Assembly (NCBI GenBank): GCA_900467185.1 | Contig: UBPA01000011.1 | Coordinates: 62,001 to 126,000 of the forward strand | Length of the DNA stretch: 64,000 nt | Reading direction: 5' to 3' | Origin: Hyphomicrobiales bacterium | GTDB lineage: Bacteria; Pseudomonadota; Alphaproteobacteria; Rhizobiales; Rhizobiaceae | Part shown: one piece after another, positions 1 through 9,964 of the stretch | How positions within the stretch are numbered: position 1 is the stretch's first letter | Layout: every line of letters starts with the position of its first letter | The notes under the pieces: generated by a model | Told to the model about the DNA's origin: nothing | Database searches by the model: none | The model's input: the letters and a program-made list of their open reading frames with translations, nothing else | Made by a program: the position numbers and the translations under genes

Positions 1-240
1 ATCGAGCGGGGCCGATATCTTCTTCCTTCTCAACGACGAAGGCATCACCACCGCGACGGCCTATTGCCAGTTCGAGGGAACGGCCGCGAAGACCGCCTCC
101 GGCTTCACCATACGCACCCAATGCGACGCCGAAGGCGAACTCGGCCCGAAGGAGACCGTCGCGCTCGACAGGAGCGCGAAGGGCTATACGATCCGTTTCA
201 AGGACGGCACCACATGGGGACCGCTTTCGCAATGCCGCAG

Positions 241-244
<4 letters not shown>
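1..244 (+). CDS. Unknown protein, C-terminal end only
   Basis: The window opens inside a gene. Reading from base 2 gives 80 residues ending at TGA 242-244; the start lies outside the window. The visible tail is polar and contains three cysteines (in the contexts AYCQF, RTQCD and SQCRR), which would suit an exported protein, but I recognise no family. Its stop overlaps the ATG of the next gene (ATGA at 241-244), so the two are probably translationally coupled and this protein may belong to the same transport operon. Function unknown. Confidence 0.6.
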
Positions 245-1047
<803 letters not shown>

Positions 1048-1065
1048 TGCGGGGTTGGGGGAGGA

Positions 1066-1124
1066 AAGAAGGAAGACCCTCTCTGCCCTGCCGGGCATCT
1101 CCCCCACAAGGGGGGAGAGGACTT
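1066..1124. repeat. Palindromic mosaic repeat, copy A
   Basis: A GC-rich unit whose core, CTCCCCCACAAGGGGGGAG, is itself nearly palindromic. It recurs in inverted orientation at 1184-1242 and in direct orientation at 18161-18232. The type resembles the RIME-like intergenic elements of rhizobia. In RNA the two local copies could pair into a long hairpin separating the ATPase gene from the permease genes. Confidence 0.7.
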
Positions 1125-1183
1125 GGGGCGCGCGCATCGCTTCTGTCCTGAACGTTTTCGGCTGGATCGAGCGGCCAGCCACG

Positions 1184-1242
1184 AGTCCTCTCCTCCCTTG
1201 TGGGGGAGATGGCCGGCAGGCCAGAGAGGGCCTTCCTTCTTC
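1184..1242. repeat. Palindromic mosaic repeat, copy B (inverted)
   Basis: Reverse complement of copy A over about 58 bases with only a handful of mismatches. Together the copies form an inverted repeat of roughly 175 bases that fills most of the 297-base gap between the ATPase and the first permease. I see no gene in this gap. Confidence 0.7.
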
Positions 1243-1344
1243 ACCCCACCGCCGTCTCGCCGGGACCACCCGAACCATGGCCCACTCCAACAACCCAGAG
1301 AGGGACTTCTTTCATCACCCCATCACCGCCGGGGTGCCCTACCC

Positions 1345-2217
1345 ATGACCGCCCGCGAAAAAATCCTCCCCGTCCTCACCATTCTCGCGGCCCTGCTCGC
1401 GCTCTGGTACGCTGCGGCCGTCTTCCTCAATGCGCCGTTCGAGCGCGACACCGCCGCCCGGGCCGGCACGACCATCACTTTTTCGGAGATCCTGCCGCGG
1501 ACGATGGCGCAGGCGCGGCCTGTTCTGCCGGCGCCGCATCAGGTGCTGGCCGAGCTGTGGGACACCACGATCAACAAGCCGGTGACCTCCAAGCGCAGCC
1601 TCGTCTACCACGCCTGGATCACGCTCTCCGCCACGCTCGTTGGCTTCGGGCTCGGCACGCTGCTGGGCATCACGCTGGCCGTCGGCACCGTGCACAACCG
1701 GGCGATGGACCGCTCGCTGATGCCCTGGATCATCGCCAGCCAGACCATCCCGATCCTCGCCATTGCGCCGATGATCATCGTCGTGCTGAACGCCATCGGC
1801 ATATCCGGCCTTTTGCCGAAAGCGCTGATCTCGACCTACCTCTCCTTCTTCCCGATCGCCGTCGGCATGGTGAAGGGCCTGCGCAGTCCGGAACAGATCC
1901 AGCTCGACCTGATGCGCACCTACAATGCCAGTTCCTCGCAATTGTTCTGGAAGCTCCGGTGGCCGGCCTCCATGCCCTATCTGTTCACCTCGCTGAAGGT
2001 GGCGGTCGCGATCGCGCTGGTCGGGGCCATCGTCGGCGAATTGCCGACGGGCGCCGTCGCGGGGCTCGGGGCGCGCCTGCTGGCCGGGTCCTACTACGGA
2101 CAGACGGTGCAGATCTGGTCCGCGCTGTTCATGGCCGCCGGCCTTGCCGCCGTCCTCGTCCTCATCGTCGGCGCGGCCCATAGCGCGGTGTTGCGCCGCA
2201 TGGGAGCCCGCCCGTGA
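1345..2217 (+). CDS. ABC transporter permease, NitT/TauT family (first of two)
   Basis: 290 residues with several hydrophobic helices and a BPD_transp_1 type core (MVKGLRSPEQIQLDLMRTYNASSSQLFWKLRWPAS resembles the EAA loop that contacts the ATPase). The ATG at 1345 directly precedes the first hydrophobic helix; the reading frame continues upstream through the repeat region but that extension looks non-coding. It ends by overlapping the GTG of the next permease, which indicates translational coupling. It probably forms a heterodimeric membrane channel with that second permease. The mosaic repeat lies between it and its ATPase. Confidence 0.87.
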   Translation: MTAREKILPVLTILAALLALWYAAAVFLNAPFERDTAARAGTTITFSEILPRTMAQARPVLPAPHQVLAELWDTTINKPVTSKRSLVYHAWITLSATLVGFGLGTLLGITLAVGTVHNRAMDRSLMPWIIASQTIPILAIAPMIIVVLNAIGISGLLPKALISTYLSFFPIAVGMVKGLRSPEQIQLDLMRTYNASSSQLFWKLRWPASMPYLFTSLKVAVAIALVGAIVGELPTGAVAGLGARLLAGSYYGQTVQIWSALFMAAGLAAVLVLIVGAAHSAVLRRMGARP

Positions 2218-3077
2218 ACGCCATCCTTCCCGCTATCCTCTTCTGGCTCTTCGCCTGGGCGCTCAATGCGTGGCTGGTGCGCCGGACGCCGGCCTCCAAG
2301 ACCTGGGACCGTGTGATCCGCCTCGTCGTGCCGGTCCTCTTCGGCGTCAGCCTGCTCGTCCTGTGGGAAGGCTTCGTGCGCGGCTTTGCTGTGCCTGCCG
2401 TGCTGCTGCCGCCGCCCTCCATGATCTGGACGCGGCTGATCTCGTCTCTGCCGACGCTCTGGGCGGATTTCCGCCAGACGTTCCTCAAATCCGTGCTCAC
2501 CGGCTATATCGCCGGCTGCGGCCTCGGCTTCCTCGTCGCCATCGCCATCGATCGCTCACCCTTCCTGCAGAAAGGTCTGCTGCCGCTCGGCAATTTCGTC
2601 TCGGCCCTCCCCGTCGTCGGCATCGCCCCGATCATGGTCATGTGGTTAGGCTTCGACTGGCCCTCAAAGGTCGCCGTCGTCGTCATCATGACCTTCTTCC
2701 CCATGCTCGTGAACACGGTGACGGGCTTGGCCAGCGCCAGCAGCATGGAGAAGGACCTGATGCAGACCTATGCGGCCTCCTGGTTCCAGACGCTGGTCAA
2801 GCTGCGGCTGCCGGCCGCCTGGCCCTTCATCTTCAACGCGCTGAAGATCAACTCGACGCTGGCGCTGATCGGTGCCATCGTTGCGGAGTTTTTCGGCACG
2901 CCGATCGTCGGCATGGGCTTTCGCATCTCCACCGAGGTCGGGCGCATGAATGTCGACATGGTCTGGGCGGAAATCGCTGTGGCGGCACTGGCCGGCTCGG
3001 TGTTTTATGGTGTGGTCGCGCTGGTGGAACGCGTCGTCACCTTCTGGCATCCGTCCGTCCGCGGTGGACGGGCGTAA
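2214..3077 (+). CDS. ABC transporter permease, NitT/TauT family (second of two)
   Basis: 287 residues, GTG start overlapping the previous stop (GTGA at 2214-2217), with GGGAG upstream. Multiple membrane helices are visible and an EAA-like loop (SSMEKDLMQTYAASWFQTLVKLRLPAAWP). The sequence is clearly paralogous to the preceding permease but diverged. Many systems of this family use a homodimer of one permease, so two adjacent genes imply a heterodimer. It precedes the binding protein gene by 30 bases and is probably in the same transcript. Confidence 0.9.
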   Translation: MNAILPAILFWLFAWALNAWLVRRTPASKTWDRVIRLVVPVLFGVSLLVLWEGFVRGFAVPAVLLPPPSMIWTRLISSLPTLWADFRQTFLKSVLTGYIAGCGLGFLVAIAIDRSPFLQKGLLPLGNFVSALPVVGIAPIMVMWLGFDWPSKVAVVVIMTFFPMLVNTVTGLASASSMEKDLMQTYAASWFQTLVKLRLPAAWPFIFNALKINSTLALIGAIVAEFFGTPIVGMGFRISTEVGRMNVDMVWAEIAVAALAGSVFYGVVALVERVVTFWHPSVRGGRA

Positions 3078-3107
3078 AAAAGACGAACGATAACAAAGGG
3101 AACGCAC

Positions 3108-4100
3108 ATGAAACGGACAATCGCATCGCTTCTCATGTCCAGCGCGCTGACGCTGGCCGCCTTCGACGCCATGGCGGCAGACAAGGTAACGCTGCAGCTG
3201 AAATGGGTCACGCAGGCCCAGTTCGCCGGCTATTACGTCGCCAAGGACATGGGCTTCTACGAGGCGGAAGGCCTCGACGTCGAGATCAAGCCGGGCGGCC
3301 CGGATATCGCACCGCCGCAGGTCATCGCAGGCGGTGGCGCCGATGTCGTGGTCGACTGGATGCCGTCGGCGCTTGCCACGCGCGAGAAGGGCGTCGCCCT
3401 CGTCAACATCGCCCAACCCTTCAAGAAATCCGGCATGATGCTGACCTGCCTGAAGGAAAGCGGCGTCGCGACCCCGGCCGACTTCAAGGGCAAGACGCTC
3501 GGCGTCTGGTTCTTCGGCAACGAATATCCGTTCCTCTCCTGGATGAGCCAGCTCGGCCTCAAGACGGATGGCGGGCCGGACGGCGTGACCGTTCTGAAGC
3601 AGGGCTTCAACGTCGATCCGCTGATCCAGAAGCAGGCCGCCTGCATCTCCACCATGACCTATAACGAGTACGGCCAGGTTCTCGACGCCGGCATCAAGCC
3701 GGAAGACCTCGTCACCTTCAAATACGAGGACCAGGGCGTCGCGACGCTGGAAGACGGCCTTTACGTGCTCGAGGACAAGCTGAAGGACCCGGCCTTCAAG
3801 GAGAAGATGGTCAAGTTCGTCCGCGCCTCCATGAAGGGCTGGAAATATGCCGAGGAGCATGTGGACGAAGCCGCCGGCATCGTGCTGGAAAACGACGCCA
3901 CCGGCGCCCAGACCGAAGAGCACCAGAAGCGCATGATGGGCGAGATCGCCAAGCTCACGGCCGGCTCGAGCGGTGCACTGGACGAGGCCGACTACACTCG
4001 CACCGTCGCCTCCCTCATGAAGGGCGGCTCCGACCCCGTCATCACCAAGGAGCCGGCCGGCGCCTGGACGCACGAGATCACCGACGCAGCCCTGAAATAG
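3108..4100 (+). CDS. ABC transporter substrate-binding protein, NMT1/THI5-like
   Basis: 330 residues with a typical Sec signal peptide (MKRTIASLL then a hydrophobic stretch ending AMAA, about residue 24). The mature start KVTLQLKWVTQAQFAGYYVA, followed by DMGFYEAEGLDVEI and GGGADVVVDWMPS, matches the NMT1/THI5-like family of periplasmic binding proteins. Relatives bind hydroxymethylpyrimidine (ThiY), riboflavin (RibY) or other heterocycles. With the ATPase and two permeases upstream this makes a full importer. A pyrimidine- or flavin-like ligand is a reasonable guess from the family, but nothing here fixes it. A terminator follows directly. Confidence 0.9.
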   Translation: MKRTIASLLMSSALTLAAFDAMAADKVTLQLKWVTQAQFAGYYVAKDMGFYEAEGLDVEIKPGGPDIAPPQVIAGGGADVVVDWMPSALATREKGVALVNIAQPFKKSGMMLTCLKESGVATPADFKGKTLGVWFFGNEYPFLSWMSQLGLKTDGGPDGVTVLKQGFNVDPLIQKQAACISTMTYNEYGQVLDAGIKPEDLVTFKYEDQGVATLEDGLYVLEDKLKDPAFKEKMVKFVRASMKGWKYAEEHVDEAAGIVLENDATGAQTEEHQKRMMGEIAKLTAGSSGALDEADYTRTVASLMKGGSDPVITKEPAGAWTHEITDAALK

Positions 4101-4124
4101 GCCAGCCGCACGAGAGCATTCGGC

Positions 4125-4150
4125 AACGCGCGGCTTCGGTCGCGCGTTTT
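4125..4150 (+). terminator. Rho-independent terminator after the importer operon
   Basis: An 8-bp perfect stem, AACGCGCG / CGCGCGTT, encloses the loop GCTTCGGT and runs into TTTT. It lies 25 bases after the stop of the binding-protein gene, so it probably ends the 1-4100 operon. The rest of the gap up to 4391 shows no gene. Confidence 0.8.
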
Positions 4151-4391
4151 GCGTTCCGCCTGAAAAATGCCTGATCCCGACGCCATATACCGTAAAGACT
4201 GCCGCATTTGCGCGGGTTCGGTGACGTGCGAGGGCGGCTTTCGCCTCCATTTCGACAAGCATCCGAAACGGGATGATGGTATAGACGCTCAAGGGTGCAG
4301 TGCCGCGGGGGCGGGACGCGTGCCGGGAGATGGCGGGGCGGCAAGGCGACACGATCGCCTTTCAGCAACTTTCGACAGTGAGGACAGGCCG

Positions 4392-5648
4392 ATGGCTGGT
4401 GAAGGTACGTTTGCAAACGGCATGCGCACGGCTGCGCGGGTTCCCGCACTTGTGACGGCGCTTCTGCTGGCGGCGGCACCCGTAGTGACGCGCGAGGCCT
4501 TGGCGCAGGACGCAATGCCGCCCGCAGCGGACGCACAAGCGGCGCCGGAGACGTCCTACCCCTCCATCGTCGTCACCAAAGCCGAAATACGGACGGTCAC
4601 CGACCGCGTGATCGCGACGGGAACCATTCAGGCCGTCGAGGAGACCTTCGTGCAGCCGCTGGTCGAAGGCCTGTCGATCCGCAGTCTCGCCGTCGATATC
4701 GGCGATACCGTCAAGGCCGACGGCATCATGGCCACGCTGAACGACGACGCCCTGCTTCTGACCCGCAGCGAGAACGAGGCGAACCTTGCCCGGGCGCGCG
4801 CCTCGCTCGCCCAGTACAAGGCGCAGCTGGTGGAAGCACAGGCGAACGCCCAGGAAGCTGTCCGCGTCTCCGCACGCAATGCGAAGCTCAAGGAAGCCGG
4901 CTCCGTCTCGACGGCACTTGCCGACCAGACGGAAGCGGCCGCTGCCGCGGCGCTGGCCCGCGTCAATTCCGCCGAGCAACTGATCGCGGTGGCGCAATCC
5001 GACATCAAGGTCGTCGAAGCGCAGATCTCCGATGTCGATCTCCGCCTCGCCCGCACCGTCGTCAAGGCGCCCGTCGCCGGCGTGGTCTCGGCGCGGACAG
5101 CCAAGGTCGGCGCCATTGCCGCGGGCTCCGGTCAGCCGCTCTTCACCATCATCCGCGATGGCGCGGTGGAAATGCGCGCCGACATCTCGGAAAGCGATCT
5201 CCTGAAGCTCGCGGTCGGGCAGAAGGCCACGCTGAAGCTTGCCGATAGCAGCGTTACGCTCGACGGCACGATCCGCCTGATCTCGCCGACCGTGGACGCC
5301 GACACCCGCCTCGGCACCGTCTTCATCAGCATCACCGAGCCGGAACGGGCGCGCGTGGGCATGTATGCGAATGCCCACATCACGGTCGAGGAAAAGCAGG
5401 CGCTGGCCCTGCCGCTGACCGCCGTGACCAGCGGCAAGACCGAAACCGTGGTGCGCAAGGTGCGCGACGGCGTGGTCGAGATGGCACGCGTCGTAACCGG
5501 CATTCAGGATGGCCGCTACATCGAGATCCGCACGGGCCTCGAAGACGGCGACGAGGTCGTGGCAAAGGCTGGCGCCTATGTTCGCGACGGCGACCGCATC
5601 ACGCCGGTCAAGGCAGCGGCACCCGCCGACAAGACGGCCACCAACTGA
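4392..5648 (+). CDS. RND efflux periplasmic adaptor (membrane fusion protein)
   Basis: 418 residues. An N-terminal signal region (RVPALVTALLLAAAPVV, cleavage probably after ALA) is followed by a biotinyl-lipoyl-like half-motif (VQPLVEGLSIRSLAVDIGDTV), a long alanine-rich coiled-coil hairpin (about residues 130-215), the second lipoyl half (VVKAPVAGVVSARTAKVGAI) and a beta-barrel domain. This order defines HlyD/MexA-type adaptors linking an inner-membrane RND pump to an outer-membrane channel. The start at 4392 has GAGGACAGG upstream; ATG 4422 is an alternative. The pump gene follows after 13 bases; no TolC-like channel gene is in the window. Confidence 0.93.
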   Translation: MAGEGTFANGMRTAARVPALVTALLLAAAPVVTREALAQDAMPPAADAQAAPETSYPSIVVTKAEIRTVTDRVIATGTIQAVEETFVQPLVEGLSIRSLAVDIGDTVKADGIMATLNDDALLLTRSENEANLARARASLAQYKAQLVEAQANAQEAVRVSARNAKLKEAGSVSTALADQTEAAAAAALARVNSAEQLIAVAQSDIKVVEAQISDVDLRLARTVVKAPVAGVVSARTAKVGAIAAGSGQPLFTIIRDGAVEMRADISESDLLKLAVGQKATLKLADSSVTLDGTIRLISPTVDADTRLGTVFISITEPERARVGMYANAHITVEEKQALALPLTAVTSGKTETVVRKVRDGVVEMARVVTGIQDGRYIEIRTGLEDGDEVVAKAGAYVRDGDRITPVKAAAPADKTATN

Positions 5649-5661
5649 GGACCGACCCGCC

Positions 5662-8600
5662 ATGAACTTTTCGGCCTGGGCCATTCGAAATCCGATCGCA
5701 CCGATCCTCACCTTCGTGCTGCTGATGTTCCTCGGCTATCAGTCGTTCAACACGCTGCCGATCACGCGTTTTCCCAATATCGACGTTCCCATCGTCTCCA
5801 TCTCCGTCGCGCAGAGCGGCGCGGCCCCTGCCGAGCTGGAAACGCAGGTCACCAAGGAAATCGAGGATGCCGTCGCCGGCATCGCGGGCGTCAAGCACGT
5901 CACCTCCACCATCACCGACGGGATTTCCACGACCGCGGTGCAGTTCGAGATCGAGATCCCGACGAACCAGGCGGTGCAGGACACCAAGGACGCGATCGAC
6001 CGCATCCGCGGCGACCTGCCGGCCGGCATCGAGGAGCCGATCGTCGCCAAGGTCGATGTCGAGGGACAGGCGATCCAGACCTTCGCCGTCTCCGCGCCGG
6101 ACATGACGCTGGAGGAGATCAGCTGGTTCGTGGACGACACGGTCAAGCGCTCGCTGCAGGGCCAGACCGGCATCGGCCGCATCGACCGCTACGGCGGCGC
6201 CGACCGCGAGGTGCGCGTCGAGCTCAACGAAAGCCGCCTGAACTCCTACGGCATCACGGCGACCGACGTCAACGCGCAGCTGCGCAAGATGAACACCGAC
6301 CTCGGCTCCGGCCGCGGGCAGATCGGCGGCAGCGAACAGGCGATCCGCACGCTGGGCGACGCCCGCTCCGTCTCGGCGCTCGCCGATACGATGATCGCCA
6401 TGCCGAACGGCCGCTTCGTGCGCCTCTCGGAGCTCGGCACCGTGACCGACACCTACGAGGAGCCGAAGAGCTTCTCGCGCTTCGACGGCACGCCCGTCGT
6501 CACCTTCGCCGTCTTCCGCTCCAAGGGCGCGAGTGAGGTCAGCGTCGCCGAAACCGTCGCGAAGTCGCTGGATGCCGTGCGCGCCGCCCATCCCGGCGTG
6601 TCGATCCAGCTGATCAACGACAGCGTCTACTTCACCTATGGCAACTACGAGGCCGCGCTTCACACGCTGATCGAAGGCGCGCTGCTGGCGGTCGCCGTCG
6701 TGCTTCTGTTCCTGCGCAACTGGCGGGCGACGCTGATTTCCGCCCTCGCTCTGCCGCTGTCGGCCATCCCCACCTTCTGGATCATGGACCTGCTCGGCTT
6801 CTCGCTGAACCTCGTCTCGTTCCTCGCGCTGACGCTGGCGACCGGCATTCTCGTGGACGATGCGATCGTCGAGATCGAGAACATCGCCCGGCACATCAAG
6901 ATGGGCAAATCGCCCTATAAGGCGTCGATCGAGGCGGCGGACGAGATCGGCCTTGCCGTCATCGCCACCACCTTCACCATCATCGCCGTCTTCGTGCCGG
7001 TGTCGTTCATGCCGGGCATTCCCGGGCAGTACTTCATCCAGTTCGGCCTGACGGTGGCCGTCTCCGTGTTCTTCTCGCTCATGGTCGCCCGCCTCATCAC
7101 GCCGGTCATGGCGGCCTATCTCATGCGTTCCGGCGATGGCGACGGGCATGGCGAAGAGCGTGACGGCCTGTTCATGCGCGGCTACACCTGGCTGGTCGCC
7201 GCCACCACACGGCGCTGGTACATGCGCTACCTCACGCTCTCCGTGGCGCTCGCCTTCCTCGTCGGCTCGGTCATGCTGCTGCTCACCGTGCCAGGAGGCT
7301 TCCTGCCGCCGGAAGACGCCTCGCGCATCGTGCTCTCGGTCGAGCTACCGCCGGATGCGATGCTGGAGGATACCGACCGCACGACCGCGGAAATCTACGA
7401 CCGCATCAAGGACTTCCCGGGCGTCGAAGGCATCTTCGTGCTCGGCGGTGCCTCGCCGAAGGGCGATCTGGAGCTGCGCCGCGCCACCATCACCGTGATG
7501 CTGGAAAAGCTCGACCATTCGCTCGTCAACAAGCTGGTCAACACGCTGCTGGGCAACCTGCCGCTGGTCGGGCAATACATGCCGAAGCTGCCGCCGGCCG
7601 GCCGCATCATCCCGCAGTCGCAGATCGAAGCCCAGGTTTTCGCCGCCATCCATTCGATCCCGGATGTTCGCGTTCTCAAGCTGAACGACCGCGGCGAACG
7701 CGACCTCGCCTTCAACCTTCTCTCCAACAACGACGCCGCCCTGAACGAAGCTGTCGGCCTGCTGGAGGCACGGCTGCGCGACGAACCGACCCTTGCCAAT
7801 GTCAGCCCGGACGGCGCCCTGCCCCGCCCGGAACTGCAGCTGCGCCCGCTTGCCGACCGCATGTCGCGCCTCGGCATCACCACGTCGCAGCTCTCAGACG
7901 TCGTGCGTGTCGCAACCATCGGCGATATCGATGCGGCGCTGACCAAGATCTCGCTGGACGACCGCCAGATCCCGATCCGCGTGCAGATCGACACCGGGCT
8001 GCGCACCGATCTCGCCGCCATCCGCAACCTCAAGATCCAGACGGCGTCGGGCGCGCTCGTGCCTATCTCCAGCGTCGCCGACATTTCCTATTCGGAAGGC
8101 CCGAGCTCCATCAAGCGCTACGACCGCTTCCGCGTCGTCACCATGGGCGCGGACCTGCCGGTGGGCGTCGCGCTGGACACGGCCTCCGGCCGCTTCGAGA
8201 CGATCGCTGCGGAAACCAACCTGCCTCAGGGCGTTCGCTTCATCAAAAGTGGCGACTCGGAAGTGCAGGCCGAAATGCTGTCGGGCTTCATCCATGCCAT
8301 GCTGCTCGGCCTGCTTCTGGTGCTCGTGGTGCTCATCCTCCTGTTCAAGGATGTCATCCAGCCCTTCACCATTCTCTTCTCGCTGCCGCTCGCCATCGGC
8401 GGCGTCGCGCTCGGCCTGATCGTCACCAACAATTCGCTCTCCATGCCCGTCCTCATCGGCATCCTCATGCTGATGGGCATCGTCACCAAGAACGCCATCC
8501 TGCTCGTGGATTTCGCCATCGAAATGAAGCGGCACGGCATGGAACGCGTCGATGCCATGGTGGAGGCCGGCCGCAAGCGCGCCCGCCCGATCGTCATGAC

Positions 8601-8985
8601 CTCCATCGCCATGTCCGCCGGCATGCTGCCCTCGGCGTTGGGCGTCGGCGAAGGCGGCTCGTTCCGCGCGCCCATGGCCATCGCCGTCATCGGCGGCATC
8701 ATCGTCTCCACCGTGCTGTCGCTGGTGGTCGTGCCCTCGTTCTTCCTGATCATGGACGACCTTTCCCGCCTCCTCGGCTGGTCCTTCGGCCGTCTGGTGG
8801 GCAAGAAAGAGGTGGAGACCGTCCCGCTCGAAAACACCGCGCTCACGGAAAAGCTCGCCGAGCAGTCCGAGACCATCGAAACCCTGCAGGCCCGGATCGA
8901 CCGCCTGGAAAACCGCACCTCCCCCGGCACACTGCGCGCCGTCGGCGGCACCGTGGTCACGCATCCGGCACTGGCTGCGGAGTAG
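5662..8985 (+). CDS. RND efflux transporter, inner-membrane pump (HAE-1/AcrB-like)
   Basis: 1107 residues, full length for the family. It begins with the usual IRNPIAPILTFVLLMFLG helix, then a periplasmic porter domain. The proton-relay aspartate pair is present in TM4 (GILVDDAIVEIEN, D399/D400), and the second half has MLMGIVTKNAILLVDFAIEMK. The protein exports small molecules using the proton gradient, together with the adaptor encoded just upstream. The substrate cannot be read from sequence. The last 45 residues are unusual: a heptad-like segment (EKLAEQSETIETLQARIDRL) that looks like a short coiled coil, which standard AcrB lacks. Confidence 0.95.
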   Translation: MNFSAWAIRNPIAPILTFVLLMFLGYQSFNTLPITRFPNIDVPIVSISVAQSGAAPAELETQVTKEIEDAVAGIAGVKHVTSTITDGISTTAVQFEIEIPTNQAVQDTKDAIDRIRGDLPAGIEEPIVAKVDVEGQAIQTFAVSAPDMTLEEISWFVDDTVKRSLQGQTGIGRIDRYGGADREVRVELNESRLNSYGITATDVNAQLRKMNTDLGSGRGQIGGSEQAIRTLGDARSVSALADTMIAMPNGRFVRLSELGTVTDTYEEPKSFSRFDGTPVVTFAVFRSKGASEVSVAETVAKSLDAVRAAHPGVSIQLINDSVYFTYGNYEAALHTLIEGALLAVAVVLLFLRNWRATLISALALPLSAIPTFWIMDLLGFSLNLVSFLALTLATGILVDDAIVEIENIARHIKMGKSPYKASIEAADEIGLAVIATTFTIIAVFVPVSFMPGIPGQYFIQFGLTVAVSVFFSLMVARLITPVMAAYLMRSGDGDGHGEERDGLFMRGYTWLVAATTRRWYMRYLTLSVALAFLVGSVMLLLTVPGGFLPPEDASRIVLSVELPPDAMLEDTDRTTAEIYDRIKDFPGVEGIFVLGGASPKGDLELRRATITVMLEKLDHSLVNKLVNTLLGNLPLVGQYMPKLPPAGRIIPQSQIEAQVFAAIHSIPDVRVLKLNDRGERDLAFNLLSNNDAALNEAVGLLEARLRDEPTLANVSPDGALPRPELQLRPLADRMSRLGITTSQLSDVVRVATIGDIDAALTKISLDDRQIPIRVQIDTGLRTDLAAIRNLKIQTASGALVPISSVADISYSEGPSSIKRYDRFRVVTMGADLPVGVALDTASGRFETIAAETNLPQGVRFIKSGDSEVQAEMLSGFIHAMLLGLLLVLVVLILLFKDVIQPFTILFSLPLAIGGVALGLIVTNNSLSMPVLIGILMLMGIVTKNAILLVDFAIEMKRHGMERVDAMVEAGRKRARPIVMTSIAMSAGMLPSALGVGEGGSFRAPMAIAVIGGIIVSTVLSLVVVPSFFLIMDDLSRLLGWSFGRLVGKKEVETVPLENTALTEKLAEQSETIETLQARIDRLENRTSPGTLRAVGGTVVTHPALAAE

Positions 8986-9012
8986 CCGGTAGAGGACGTC
9001 GAGCCTGCGGCC

Positions 9013-9155
9013 GCCCCTCACCCTAACCCTCTCCCCGCGCGCGGGGAGAGCGGACGTGGCGTGATCGGCGTTTCGATGCGGGGTGAAGTGGTGCCTCAAG
9101 TCTCTTCTCCCCGTCAAAACGGGGAGAAGATGCCGGCAGGCAGATGAGGGGCAGA
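9013..9155. repeat. Double-hairpin palindromic repeat downstream of the RND pump and ureG
   Basis: Two strong inverted repeats fill the gap between the convergent pump and ureG genes. The first is a perfect 22-base palindrome at 9029-9050 (CTCTCCCCGCG arms). The second, 9104-9129, has 10-base arms CTTCTCCCCG / CGGGGAGAAG around a six-base loop. The flanking words ATGCCGGCAGGCAGATGAGGGG resemble the edges of the repeats at 1 kb and 18 kb. It is probably a RIME-like mosaic element and could double as a bidirectional transcription end, although it lacks a T-run. Confidence 0.65.
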
Positions 9156-9200
9156 CGCGCACCGCAACCGAGCGGATTGCCGGAAAGCTCGACGGCTGCC

Positions 9201-9812
9201 TTACAACCCGCCCTCGACCCGCAGAAACTCCACGATCCGCTCCACACCCTCGCCGCGCTTCATGTCCGAAAACACGAACGGGCGGGACTGGCGCATGCGG
9301 TCGGCGTCGCGCTGCATGACGTCGAGATCGGCGCCGACATAAGGGGCGAGGTCCTTCTTGTTGATGACGAGAAGGTCGGATCGGGTGATGCCGGGCCCGC
9401 CCTTGCGGGGGATTTCCTCGCCCTGGCAGACGGAGATGACATAGAGCGTGATGTCCGCGAGATCGGGCGAGAAGGTGGCGGCCAGATTGTCGCCGCCGGA
9501 TTCGATGAAGACGATGTCGAGGTCGGGAATGCGGCGGTTGAGGTCGGCGATGGCCTGCAGGTTGATCGTTGCGTCCTCGCGGATGGCGGTGTGCGGGCAA
9601 CCGCCCGTCTCGACGCCGACGATCCTGTCGGAGGGCAGCGCCTGCATGCGCACCAGCGCTTCGGCGTCTTCCTGCGTGTAGATGTCGTTGGTGACCACCG
9701 CGACCGACCAGCGGTCGCGCATGGCCTTGCAGAGCTTGTCCGTCAGCGCCGTCTTGCCGGAGCCGACCGGACCGCCGATGCCGACGCGGAGGGGGCCATT
9801 GGAAGATGCCAT
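9201..9812 (-). CDS. ureG: Urease accessory GTPase UreG
   Basis: 203 residues, normal for UreG. The P-loop GPVGSGKT is at residues 14-21. The CPH motif ([11 protein letters not shown]), which binds Ni/Zn, and the [17 protein letters not shown] segment are conserved, as is the NKKDLAP guanine-recognition motif. UreG hydrolyses GTP to drive nickel delivery into apo-urease with UreD, UreE and UreF. It is the last gene of the urease block and lies 152 bases after ureF; that gap holds nothing recognisable. Confidence 0.97.
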   Translation of the reverse strand: MASSNGPLRVGIGGPVGSGKTALTDKLCKAMRDRWSVAVVTNDIYTQEDAEALVRMQALPSDRIVGVETGGCPHTAIREDATINLQAIADLNRRIPDLDIVFIESGGDNLAATFSPDLADITLYVISVCQGEEIPRKGGPGITRSDLLVINKKDLAPYVGADLDVMQRDADRMRQSRPFVFSDMKRGEGVERIVEFLRVEGGL

Positions 9813-9964
9813 GAGATGATCCTTTCAAGTGCGCATGTCGCGGTCGGCAGGTCCGCCTGGACGTCGGACGATGCGTCGATACGAAGAGAGTGAGCCTGTC
9901 CTTTTTCGGAAAGGCTCGGGACCGGGCGGGAGAGATGCCGCTCGGCAGGAATGCATATCCGTCC

